A DNA stretch of 64,000 nucleotides from Pempheris klunzingeri (Eukaryota > Chordata > Actinopteri > Acropomatiformes > Pempheridae), in the NCBI RefSeq assembly GCF_042242105.1, contig NC_092019.1, positions 18,893,328-18,957,327 of the forward strand, written 5' to 3'. The notes below the pieces were generated by a model. That model did not search any database. It had not been told where the DNA came from and worked only from the letters and a program-made list of their open reading frames with translations. Position 1 is the first letter of the stretch. The number at the start of each line of letters is the position of its first letter. The position numbers and the translations under genes are program-made. Shown here piece by piece: positions 49,101-60,000 of this stretch.

Positions 49101-49882
49101 GTGCTGGTGATTGGAAATTCATCAAAATGAGGAAAAGTGAATGAATGATGATGAATATATAACATTCACTATAATAGAAATTGCCAATGCAATGGTTTGA
49201 GTTTGAGCAAAAATATCTGAATGAGTTACTTTTTTGAATTGAGCATTATGTGCTAAAGCAACACAATTTTCATCATTTTGCATAATTCTGACCAGCCCTC
49301 TCTCTGTGTTTGCAGATGGTCCTCTGAGTGTGAATATCTTTGGTCCAGATTCAGCAAAGGTTGGCTCCTCCGTGTCCCTGACCTGCTCTGCTGACTCTCG
49401 GCCAAATTGTGTCTTCCACTGGTTCTTTAGCAATCACTCATCAGCGGCTGTGAAGACTGGCTCTGTTATCACGTTCTATGCGGCAAATGAGACAGAAGGG
49501 AACTACATATGTAAGGCGAGGAACCCTGTGACAAATATCACGATGTACCAGACTAAAGCCTTTTCTGTTACTGGTAAGTGAGCCTCTCTCCTCCTCTCTC
49601 TTTATTTTTGATGTGGTCACTATGCTATATAACAGGTTTTTTAATGGTCTTTACAACTTGGATACCTGATGAGCTCACAGGCAAATTATGAATGAAACAG
49701 GATCCAATATCTTGATAGGATAATTACAAAAGCATTTTATTTAACTTTTTTGTTTTCTCTTTATTTGTCATTATTTCTGTCTCTCCCTTTTAGCTCACGC
49801 CTCCACCCTCCATCTCCCGTCTCAAGGCGGTCTGATGTTGATGGGTCTGTTTGCGCTGTCTGTCACTGTGCTCTTCAACTGA
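43119..49882 (+). CDS. CEACAM5-like protein, eleven Ig domains, GPI-anchored
   Basis: Thirteen exons: 43119-43164 (leader MGYQVALVLILATTT), 43411-43704 (cysteine-free V-like N-domain), 44617-44898, 44988-45251, 45843-46118, 46240-46491, 46959-47234, 47544-47795, 47914-48189, 48336-48587, 48685-48966 and 49316-49573 (ten C2-like domains), and 49794-49882 (HLPSQGGLMLMGLFALSV and a short hydrophobic end, a GPI signal). All introns are phase 1; the product is 1032 residues. Domains alternate between two types. One carries W(M)xNGxx...DNxTLxFxPV and YQC; the other opens Y/F-G-P and has NNITGKN. This A/B alternation mirrors the layout of mammalian CEACAM5. Many N-glycosylation sites are visible. 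It is inferred to act as a long, glycosylated, membrane-tethered adhesion molecule of epithelial or mucosal surfaces; tissue is not shown by the sequence. AATAAA at 50765-50770 fits the transcript end. Confidence 0.9.
44085..44400. repeat. Dispersed repeats in intron 2 of the 11-Ig gene
   Basis: The GCTAACATGCTCA / GGTTAGCATGATAACA phrases and a following block with GTGATGTCACACATTGACC-like wording and CCGCCATTTTGAATCC resemble two abundant fish repeat types. Neither shows a coding frame. Confidence 0.4.
45843..49573 (+). repeat. Four tandem copies of a two-exon Ig unit
   Basis: Exon pairs of 276+252, 276+252, 276+252 and 282+258 bases start at 45843, 46959, 47914 and 48685. First members share the DNTT...TLTFDP(V/L)xHSD pattern; second members share PPSxxxWxFN(D/E)S and MSGxYxCxAxNN(I/V)TGK. 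This is unit-wise tandem expansion of an A/B doublet. Confidence 0.85.
46600..46760. repeat. Palindromic dispersed repeat in intron 6 of the 11-Ig gene
   Basis: ACAGCTAGCCTGGCTCT at 46633-46649 and its exact reverse complement at 46672-46688 form a 17-base stem with a 22-base loop. The surrounding TTAGCTTAGACTGAAAGC phrase is typical of a widespread fish repeat. Confidence 0.5.
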
Positions 49883-50764
49883 GACCGTCACACCAGACTG
49901 AGAGGCCTCTGGCTCCCTCCAAAGTATTAGTCAATAATCTCACAGCAAAGAGAATAGGAAGCTACAGGATATTAAATGTTCCAATGCCATGTGATCAGTT
50001 TGTGTGCGGTTTATTGGAAAGGCAAAGAGGAATGTAAATTGTGACTTTGAAGACTTTGGCTTCGTTTCTTCAGTTTTTTTTAACTCTTGTTGTGAACAAG
50101 GTGAGATCCAGAGGTGTAAATCACCCACAATGCATTATAGTTATGTATTTGGTGTCCTTATTGGAGAGTTTGGGATGAATGTGTACAAGGGCGGGTGCAT
50201 TCCATTTAACCCCGCCCACTTTCGCTCTGCTCTCCAGATGGCCTGAGTGTGACCTATGCTGTTACGCAATATCAAGGTCTGAGGGGAAACCAAAGAGGGG
50301 AAGTAGAGCTTCTTATGAAATGCAGGCTTTGATTCAAATTACAGTTTTTGTTGTTTCCTTTTATTAAACGTATTTTTTTATTAATGGCCAATACAGAACA
50401 GTGGCATTCACACTGGCAGTGAAGGGCAATTATCATTATTATTATTATTATTATTATCAATGTTACTGCATTGCCTGTTTTTTAAGTTAATTGTTAATAT
50501 TATTAGTGAGTAAAAGTAGTTGTGTTAGTGTTGTGTGGTGGTGGTGGTTGTTGTTTGTGCCCTTGAGCCAGTTTAATGAAAATACTTTAATACACTTGGA
50601 TGATTTAACAAGGGAAAAGTATATTCCTCCTGTCTTCATACACTTTTGGTATAAACTGCAATTCTTCACGCTGAGCACCTGAAGCTTTTCCTGATATTAT
50701 CAGAGGTGTGAAGGTACATGTAGCTCTTATAATGCTTTGATTCCCGGAATTTATTTCTTAAATT

Positions 50765-50770
50765 AATAAA
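50765..50770 (+). terminator. Polyadenylation signal of the 11-Ig gene
   Basis: AATAAA followed by an A-rich run lies about 880 bases after the stop at 49882, the only clear signal on this strand before the convergent gene begins. Confidence 0.5.
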
Positions 50771-50801
50771 AAAAAATCCATACAATCAATTGTGTGGAGA
50801 C

Positions 50802-50807
50802 TTTATT
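50802..50807 (-). terminator. Polyadenylation signal of the CXCL17-like gene
   Basis: AATAAA on the minus strand lies about 185 bases past the stop at 50990. It is only some 30 bases from the plus-strand signal of the 11-Ig gene, so the two transcripts converge closely. Confidence 0.5.
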
Positions 50808-50989
50808 GAGGAGGTTACAGTGTCTCTGTGATGATTCAGAAAGTTACAGCCATGCAAAATTTCTTCAGTGAAACATTGTTTTAGACACAATTTTAAACAA
50901 ATCTAAGTTGCATACAAAGAAATATGTACGAGAGCAATCTTTGGATAAACATCACACATACACTGCATATAAGGAGTGTTTCTTAGTAG

Positions 50990-51905
50990 TCATATGGGGA
51001 CACTGGGAGCAAACTTCCTGGTATTAGCACCACTCTTCGGTTTAGAAAACCAGCTGCACTTCCTCTGGTTCTTATTTTCTTTTTTCTTGCACAATCTTTT
51101 CACTGGTGGTTTGAGTAATCCAGACAAGTTAAAGCAATGGGGTGGGAGAAAAAAAAAAGGTTAAGTTCTCGATATAATGTACATTTAACACTTTTGAAGT
51201 GTCAATAAGTTAATGATCCCCTTTAAGTTTAAGTGAGGGGAATACACTGAATACAAGACAATGGGTGACTCACATTTTCTATGCCTGCGTCTGGCAGACT
51301 GCTGACAAAGGCAGTGTGTATTCATCACCTCTCTTCCCTTTCCTGGATGACTCAAATACACGAGAACAAAAGAGGAGAATAGGTTAGGGTAATGGACTCT
51401 AATACTGAGGCTCTGCTTATATATAAACTGATAAGATTCTAGCTAGATGTGTATTTTGTTAACTCTATACAATTGAAAACGCTGCCTTTACCTTTACAGC
51501 TACACTGTCTTTTGTTCTGTCTTGGGGTGTTGATTGGATTTGCACTTCTCTGTGGTTCTCCAATACCAAAGGCTACAACAAAACTTAACTTATTTAATTT
51601 ATATTAACAATAACAATTATATCAAATTAATGCAAATATAAACGCTCATTTTTGTGTGTTTTGAATATTAATGTCACATACCATCAGTGAAGCTGCTGAT
51701 AGTCGAGGATTGTTCACGTTCAGTGTCAGGAACACCTTTGAAAAACAGAACAAACAAAAAAACAAAAACCATAGATAAATATGCACAAGATGTAAGCTAA
51801 CTTTTAAAACGCGCTACATTGTTTTACATTGTATACATTACCTTGGCTGCGATCAGTAATTACTGGAAGTACAAGAAGCAACAGCAGAAGCATCCTTGAT
51901 TCCAT
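50990..51905 (-). CDS. cxcl17: Small secreted basic protein, candidate CXCL17 ortholog
   Basis: Five exons with consistent phase-1 introns: 51842-51905, 51682-51735, 51492-51572, 51274-51342 and 50990-51102, giving 126 residues. It begins MESRMLLLLLLVLPVITDRS, a clear signal peptide. Six cysteines (63, 65, 77, 79, 94, 105) form CxC...CxC...C...C. The mature part is rich in Lys and Arg, and the protein ends KFAPSVPI. As I recall human CXCL17, it has 119 residues, a leader, the same CxC/CxC/C/C order, many basic residues and a hydrophobic end SFALPL with a penultimate proline. The gene also sits beside a CEACAM cluster and PAFAH1B3/PRR19, as in humans. CXCL17 is a mucosal chemokine, reported to act through GPR25. 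Weak points are the last acceptor (CCACCAG at 51103) and low overall identity; it could be an unrelated basic peptide. Confidence 0.62.
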
Positions 51906-53923
51906 TTTGTCCGCAGAAGTCTACAGGAAGAAATCCTGCATGTGCACTAATTTCAGCCCCCGTGTGTGAATGAAATGGCCGTTGTTGTGGCGCCTTATAA
52001 AGGACGGTGTTGATTTCTGAAAATATATCCATGGCACATTCATCCTGTTATATGAGCGTCTTGCTCAACAGCACCTTCACGGTGGGTGGATGTGAATAAT
52101 AGGAAATATGTTCCTTTGCCAAAAAGACGGCTTCAAGTAACGGCCCGCATACTGACATGCACTGAAATAAACACAAGAAGCATTTGAACCAAATGTGCTC
52201 GTGTTTTTAAGTCTCAAGTGAAACTTTTCTTACAGGGTCTTGTTATTATATGATACCTTGAATGGTTAAGTATATCACATGTATCACAGTTTAAGTCCTG
52301 TGCTTTCTCTTATTTTGTCGGCATCTGCATCCTTGACCCTTTTTAAAAAAACAACATGGGAACAAACTGAGGGAAAAAAAGGATAATTATGCTCTTCTTT
52401 TTTACTGCTTGAGGTTGGTGTACAACACATATTGTGTTATTCTCCTATACAGGTGTGTTTACAACTCACAATTGTGTGCACTTGCCATCTGCCCTGTCAA
52501 CACCACTGCGAAGGATACGCCACCAGCTGTCACATGTTAGATCATGCTCGCTGTACTGTAGAACAGCCATTATCGAAAGTATGAAGTGTCTTGTTATGTG
52601 TGATGTTTGTTGGAAAAGTTTCTGTCTTGTCCAGAGGTAGAAGAGCAAAGCAAGACATGTTTACCCTGCTCAGGCTTCAGAAAAGCAGCTCTCTGCTTAA
52701 ACCTGCGCCTGTGACCGTAACAAAACCAGTCAACCTAGAGCAATAAATCTCTTGTGGTCCTGATTTCTGTATGTGTACTCTTAATGAACTTGCTGGTTTG
52801 TGATCAGTCATGAGGCATAAAAATGTAGCAAGCAATGTATCTGTCTCACTATCAGCACACAATCTCTCAATCAGGGGACACTGAAACTATCTTGTTTCCA
52901 TATTTAATGCACTCTTTCATCACTTACACAATCAGACACCCTGAAGCATAATTCAAGTTCTGCAGCACAATCCTGATCCAAGAGGCTCAGAAGCATTTTA
53001 GTGTGAAGTAAAGCCTTTTTAGAGGTTTCGATGGGCCATTGTGTTGCAGATGAGATTAAACTTGGAGCACAAGCAACTTCAGATGCATCTATACAACTTC
53101 ACAAACCTACTCAAATACATTGATGTCTGCAACAAAACACGGCCTCTCACGTCAAAACCTGTTGCTGTTACAATAGGTGAAGTAATAAAATACAAAGGAC
53201 AAAAACAAGCTAACGTGACATGATGAAAAGCAAAATGACAGTAATGGTCAAAAACATTTGGTCATTCACATGGACATATACAAAACACATCAGACTTCAA
53301 AACAGAGTAATTAAAGCTATTGCCAAGTAAATGTAACTCGTCAAAATTAGTGATATCAAGAAACCAAAATGACAAATTACAGCAATAAGGGCAGTTCTTG
53401 TATCTCTTATTTTCTACCAGCCACATTCTTTCACCTAAACAGCAAAGTCTCACACCCTCTTCCATCTAGTTCATGTTCCAGTAGCCTCAGGTTAACAATG
53501 TGTGTTCTCATAGAGGGCGTCTTCTGAAGAGCAGATATCTGTCCATATTCCGAGGTAAATTAGGCTTTGAGAGTTCCCCATATCATATTAATCATTTGTA
53601 TCATCAGTTGTCTATGGTAAACCACTTTGAGAACCAAAAGCTAGTGGAACAGATGCTCTCTGAGAATTGAGGCAAGGCTTTGTTTCTCTATAGCACAGCA
53701 CATGTAATCTGTATCATAAACACAAAAACCTTTCTGGTCCCATTGTCTGTAACAGTGGTCTCCATCCCTGGCCATGAAGAGGATTTACACAAATAATTTG
53801 TGCAGCTTTAACACCCAATAATTGATTCTATCCATCATTCAAGGTGTTAATCAGCTGAGTGTGGTGCTCTCTAGAAACAGGGATGAGGATCACTGTGGTA
53901 GTGTAGGTTTGTGCCTTGGTTGC
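51906..53923. other. Promoter of the CXCL17-like gene and intergenic stretch
   Basis: A TATA box is present for the minus-strand gene (51995-52001). Beyond about 52100 I see AT-rich sequence without supported exons up to the PAFAH1B3 stop; the last part should be the 3' untranslated region of PAFAH1B3. Confidence 0.35.
51995..52001 (-). promoter_or_regulatory. TATA box of the CXCL17-like gene
   Basis: TTTATAA on the minus strand, in the context TCCTTTATAAGGC, lies about 90 bases upstream of the start codon at 51905. That fits a TATA-driven, inducible type of promoter with a short leader. Confidence 0.5.
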
Positions 53924-55778
53924 TCAGTTCTCAGCAGGCTTATCTAGCATGGACTTGAGATGGGCATGCAGGGGTTCACACACAGCCTGGTAGCCCTGTG
54001 GGGTCAGGTGAAGGTAATCGTACATGTCCTGATGGGAGATGCTACCGTTGGAGTGGACGAAGCCTGGATCCACATTAAAGAAAGAAGCATGAGGGAGGGA
54101 TGATACGGCCTCCTGGACCAACTCGTTCACCTTGGTGTTTCGCTCCCGTAGAGGGTTTGGCGATTTTCCTCTGGGCAGTATACCCTGAAAGACAGATGAA
54201 TGGATGCTATTGTTTAAAAGGTAAAATACCTGTGAGAAATGTTGGTAATACTTTTAGATATAAATGCATCAATCTGAAAACTGTATAGCAAAAAAAGGTT
54301 TTCCCAAAATGATCAGTCAGACATTACCCACTCACCCACATGTCAGCTCAAACTCCAAAAAAGCTTGTGTTACCACCAAACACACAGAAAGTTCACATGC
54401 AATTCCACCTCAGCCCTCTCTAAAACCAGTAAAGCCTTTTAAATATGGTGTGAAAAAGGAACATATCTCCAAACGGTTCACACACAGTCTAAATCCCTAT
54501 TCAACAAACTACTGAACTGAGTCCAAAGGTCTTCCTAAAAGGCATGACATCAGTGTGGAGCTTGATGGCTGTATGCACTTCATTGGCCATTTTCATGCAG
54601 GACATGCAGGTGAGTGGATTAGCATTTCCTTTAAGGAATACATTAAAAAAAAAAACCTACAAGTACAAGCGTCCGGGCTTGAGGGAGCTTGTTCTTGATG
54701 ACTTGGACAATAGCCATGATGCCCCCGCAGATCTGCTCAGCAGTGTGACCATGATTGTTAGTGCCTACCCACAGCACTACGACCTATAACAACAAAAGAT
54801 AAAGGAATGCATGACACATGAGCACATGTCATTGATAGTTCAGGGTCAAAATACCTGGAATTTGAATCATAGCACAAAGGTAAGTACAATGAATCTACTG
54901 TGTGAACAAACAAGCACAATCATGTTCTCTATTTTTGGCTGTGATTTTTACCTTTGGGCTGATGTTATCTAATTCGCCGTTGCTCAGTCTCCACAGCACA
55001 TGCTGTGTTGCATCACCACCCACCCCAAAATTGAGGGCATGCAGAGGGGAGAACAGCTGGCGCCATACCTGCAGACAAACACAACAACAAAGCGTTCATA
55101 TGTTGAACACTTCATTCACACAATTTAAAAGTGTGCATAGATGTTTACGAGAACAAGTCAAGCTATCAAACACTGCACACAGAGCCGGACAAAGAACAGT
55201 GCGTGATCTATGTTTTACCCCAAACTGGTGCATGAGCTGAACAAGAGAGTCCCCAACAAACAGGACGTCTGGTTCTTTGTCTTTGCTGTCAGACACGAAG
55301 CGGTTGTGCTACATGGAGAAAACAAAGGCAAATATACAGATTTAGGTATGTGTTGTATAGCATGAAGCATCCCACTAGACGCAGCATCATAGGGTAGGTC
55401 TTGAAACATTACATGAAATTGCAGATACAAAATGTTTTTATGTTTTATATATGAGCTTGAATAGAAATAAAAGGTTTCTTCAGTTGACTGAATGTGAGTG
55501 CATATCCCCATGTCAGTCTAACAAAAAAACAAACAAACAGCTAATTTACAGAAGCATCTGATAATATACTATCTACAAAACGCAATGGCTGCACAGTTAT
55601 ATCTCAGCCTTGGGAAACCTGGTAATTGATTGCTGTTGTGGCACTGTAGCTGCCCCCTTACAAGTGATAAAACTCTAAATAAAAATATTTCACACACCAG
55701 AGACATCCATCGTCCATCTCCCTGGGTGTCTTGACAGGGGGTGGGTGTGGCGGCTGGGTTTGGGTCTTCAGCACTCAT
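53924..55778 (-). CDS. pafah1b3: Platelet-activating factor acetylhydrolase IB catalytic subunit alpha1
   Basis: Five coding exons (55698-55778, 55219-55308, 54952-55068, 54661-54783, 53924-54184), all in phase 0, encode 223 residues. The protein matches PAFAH1B3 nearly throughout: QGDGRWMSL, FVGDSLVQLMHQ, LFSPLHALNFGVGGD, WVGTNNHGHTAEQ, PNPLRERN and DMYDYLHL. The catalytic triad of this SGNH/GDSL hydrolase is visible as Ser48, Asp193 and His196. The enzyme removes the acetyl group of platelet-activating factor and works as a cytosolic dimer (with itself or PAFAH1B2) bound to LIS1. A noncoding first exon probably ends at about 56336 (GAGGAG before GTAAAC) in a CpG-rich patch that is also the start region of PRR19 on the other strand. 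Identity as B3 rather than B2 rests on the short N-terminus and the HGHTAEQ and DPGFVHS wording. Confidence 0.96.
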
Positions 55779-57095
55779 GACTCTATCTGTGTTGGGAAAG
55801 CAATCAAGAAAGGTTTTAGTTTCTTTTTTTTTACAACGGAAAGAAACCGATAAATCAGTAACCAGAGGCTATAATTGTTAGCTAAAGCTAAGGAGGCAAG
55901 TAGAATTAGCCACAGTAGCTAGCCTACAGCCTACTGCAACACAGGATAGATGCAGTTTAACAGAGACACCGGTCACACTAGTAACACAGATTATCAACGT
56001 TCAATTATGCAAGCCTGTAGTGTGCAAAAGGGAACAAGGTGAGCTTTATATATCGGCTACATTTAGAGATATTACTGAACATAAGCTACCATAAAATCAA
56101 AATATCGTCATGTCCCAATTCAGTTTCAGGAAGTAAATTTTCAGCATAACGTTGCTCGCAAGTACCATTGTTCTCCACGGGCAACAATATATGTACTTTC
56201 GGGCATTTTAGGTTCATCCGATAATTTACCACCACTATGTGCTTAGTAATATATTCTAAAGTATACCATATGAAAACATGACACATTTATCACTGTTTAA
56301 GCGATAAATACAATATCAAAGATGAGATAGTTTACCTCCTCCTCTGAGTAAGTGGATTCGCCCGGCGCCGCGGTGTTCGTGGGAGTTGATGCTGCGCACA
56401 GGAACACGTCTGCGGTACGTTGCCGAGCAACTACAAAGTTAAATGCAGGGCAATTTCGGTAAGTTAATAAGTTTGTATAAACATTTCATTGGCACATTAC
56501 CGTTTGTCTTCCATTACATGTGCTTAAAGGTTGAGGTTGATGTTGGTTGTGTTTCTTAGCAGCCACAGCTGAGTGCAAACACCTGGTGGTTGACGTTATT
56601 ATCACCTGTTGGTACCTAGCGCTAACTAGCTGGCTAACAGTTGGCTGAATCCAAATGTCGGATGGTGGTGTCACAGCCCTAAAAATGATTGTGGTTATTG
56701 ATATTATTGGTATTAGTCGGTCCTTAAGGTGGGTTAGAGAAAGGCCTGACAGTATTTGGATGCTGTACTTTTTGAGTGTTATGCAAATTTTAAAGTAGGT
56801 GACAGAAAGTCACCTACATTGTAACCATGAGGCGTGTTTCTGACCATGTAGAAAGTGTGAAGACACTCAGGATTTAATAGACACAAATGTTTTGTCAGGC
56901 TATAGATCAACTGAGTAAATTTATTTTTTGAATCTGTATTTTTTTATTTATTTTTTTTTACATCAGATGCATAATGGATTTGTTTCTTACTATCTGCAAA
57001 GTTAAAGCCCATTGGAAATTATTCACATCTACTCAAGCTTAAATTAAAGACAACTCCCCTGGTTTTTTCTATAAGGTTTCCTACCAAAAGACAAG
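55779..57095. promoter_or_regulatory. Bidirectional promoter region between PAFAH1B3 and PRR19
   Basis: The divergent genes are separated by about 1.3 kb. A CpG-rich patch at 56350-56430 (GGCGCCGCGG and several CG pairs) stands out from AT-rich surroundings, and there is no TATA box at it. It likely holds the noncoding first exon of PAFAH1B3 on the minus strand. The same head-to-head arrangement occurs in mammals. Confidence 0.5.
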
Positions 57096-60000
57096 ATGTC
57101 GGAGAGCCAGTGTGAATATAACGTGCAGATGTGAGTCCTCTGATATCAAATCTGCTCATAATAACAAGTAAATGTGTCCTTGGAGGGTGGGAGGATCAGC
57201 GGCCGTGCCGTGTTTAGATTAATCTGGTCTGCACTCATAAAATCCAACATATGATCCATCTCTTATCTTGTAAATAGTCACCATCTGCGCACCTTCTTTG
57301 AACTACAGTATCAGTGACTGTACATTTTTTGGTTGTTTTCTCAGTCTACTGCTGGCAGGTCTGAAGTGCCAATATCAGAGTGTGTTTGTTATGGGCTTTG
57401 TCACAGAGCACAAGCAGGGAGAGGTAATCAGTGAAGGAGTTAGTATGCGTTGCCATGTAGTTGTTGCCATATGTGGCATCACTAATTGCGTTTGGCTTAA
57501 TCTTTTTCAATACAGTTGAGTACAGGAGAAAATCAGCATCGGGGCAAATAAAATACTGTAAATGCCACATTTAACAGAGCATATTTTTGTCTTGTATATT
57601 GTTATTTCATTTAGTGATAGTTTTAAATGACATGTTAATTATTTGCCTCAAAATTTGCTATCTGAAAGTGCTTTTAGACCAGTTGGTTTTCAATTACCAA
57701 AGAAACAAAATCAGACCACCTCACGGCCACAAGGTCACAGTCCACAGGTCCAGAGGGTTGACTTTTGGATTCAGCTACTGTCAGTGAGACAGGCCCACAG
57801 GCATAAAAATGACTAACAGCGGTTATCTTTCCACAGAATCCGGTGCGCCATGAGCCACCTGTCTGGAAGTGCTTCACCAGACAACGGAAAGATCTTGAAT
57901 GTTTTCAACAAACAATTAAAAACAGAGAAAATCTCTTGCTCAGTAAACAGATTCGCTGCAGACGGCAAATGTTTAAACAGATTTAGTAAGACTGATGGGC
58001 AGCACAAAATGAAGAGACTGAAGAGCCGCAAGGAGAGGAGTCAGATGAGAGGTGGCGGGAAAGAAACCTCAAAGTCCAAATCACAACGCCAGCACTGCTG
58101 TCACCAAAACAATAAAGACATGGCACATTTCCATAACTGCTGTCATGGTAGCTGTCATTGTCCTTCACTGAGAGACGCACAGTTTACAAATGTCGTTGCT
58201 GCTGCACAGGAGCCCAGTATCATCACAGACAGTCGCCTGATAGGACACCACGGCCTCTTCAACCATGAAGTGAAGTCTGTGGACATTGAACGCTTGTTAA
58301 GTGATCAAAGGAAACAAAAGAAAAGTGGACAGCAAGTACAAGAAAAGAACAGTGCTGCTATACGCCCATCTTCAACATCTCACATTCCTTCCTCATTCTC
58401 CACTAATAATTTGATGGGTGCTGATACTGATGTGGTTGAGCCATTTGACAAAAAATCTGATCTTGCTTCTAAGGCTGATGATGATTGCCAGGAAAAAGAG
58501 GTAGCAGTCAGTCAGGGATCAGATCTCACACCAGGGCAGAGACCACAGCAACAACCCAATCTTTCATCTGAAAGCACTTTCTCATCTAAACACAGCTCCT
58601 TCGATGTTTTGATGGTCAAGAGAAAGAAGACCAACCCTGTCATGCTGGAAAAGGGCATAGAGTCACAGGTGACTCCCTCCGCTGACAGAGAAAATGTGAA
58701 GAAATCAAACAAGGAGATGGAGGATTACAAAGGGCACATGATTTCTAGTGTGGAGCACACCCCAAAGAACCATGCTTCTCCTGTCCAACAAACACAAGCT
58801 TGTGATCTCAGCCCAAGCCCACTTCAGCTTTACAGCTCACACACTGCCGACAGCTTGGACACACAGCACAGAGGACAAGATCCTGACCGTGTATCTAAGT
58901 CTGTCAGTGCACTGGCAGCATGTTTGTGTGACTGTCTGCAGTTCCCATTTCACAGGAGGAGAAACATGGTGGCAGAGAGCCGGGAGGTGCTGTTGAAAGC
59001 TCTGCAGGAGAGGCATGGACTCCAGCTTCAGGAGAACCTCCTCCAGGTGCAGCGATGCCTCAGGTTTGGTACTGATCCTGCAAAGGGCGTCCGGGATCAG
59101 GAGCCAACCGTGATAGATGAAGATGAGCTCCTACCTGCAGGTTGGCATTAAAACACCAGAGTGCTTGTCTTTGTGATGTTTTGTTAAACTAGTTGTGATT
59201 TGATAACTCTGTGTTCTTGTATGCTTGATAATCTGGAGTTTATGCTGTGATAATTATCCATGTTGCTCATCTTTAAAGCTGCCCTTTGTGATTTCATGGA
59301 AACAATGTTATGTTTACAGTTCAGTGTTATTTTACCAAAACGCATTGAGAGCATCCTTGAGTCAGACAAAGACATTGGATGCTTTTCCTTTCTCTCAAAA
59401 CATTTGCAAATCCAATTTCTTTTGAATCGGCAATTGTTTACATCTACAGTATGTTTACTAGTTTGAATGATAGACTTTAAATATTGTGAACCTATCCTTT
59501 AAAGTGACCTTTGTAAGGAGTTGAATGAGTACACCACAGTAAATGTCTTGTTCCAAAAAAGCAGTAGTAAACACTGTGCACATTATGGTTGGTGGGCAGT
59601 TTTTCAATTGTCTTCTTTTCAGATGGATTCACTGCAGCGTTTGAAGCCAACACTTGCAGTCAGCGATGCTTCGAAACCAAGAAAACCACAACTTTCAAAG
59701 TAACAGGAAGTAGGCATTTTAACTGGAACTCAAGTCCACAGCTACACCAAAACCTGAACCAGGTAAGACCTTAGATGTACTCTGCTACTTTAGTTTAGTT
59801 ATTTATTTAGTTCTTTTCACATGTGGACCAGCTGTTCTCCTCCTTTTAGTAATCCACAATAATTGCAATGATGCTGAAATAAAATGCTTTGTGGTTTTCA
59901 TGTTAAGACTGCTGAATGGTTGACAAGCCCTATGGAGACTTCTGTCAGTCTTTTGGATGACATCCTCAGACCCACTCGCTCTCCTCAGCTATGGTTGGAC

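Noticed and set aside
51274-51342. Assigning the small secreted gene to a classical CC or CXC chemokine
   Set aside because: Cysteine number and spacing (CxC, CxC, C, C) do not fit the usual four-cysteine chemokine fold; the pattern fits CXCL17 better.
53262-53465. Minus-strand frame between the CXCL17-like gene and PAFAH1B3
   Set aside because: Short, cysteine-rich by chance, no splice or domain support; it probably lies in the 3' untranslated region or spacer.
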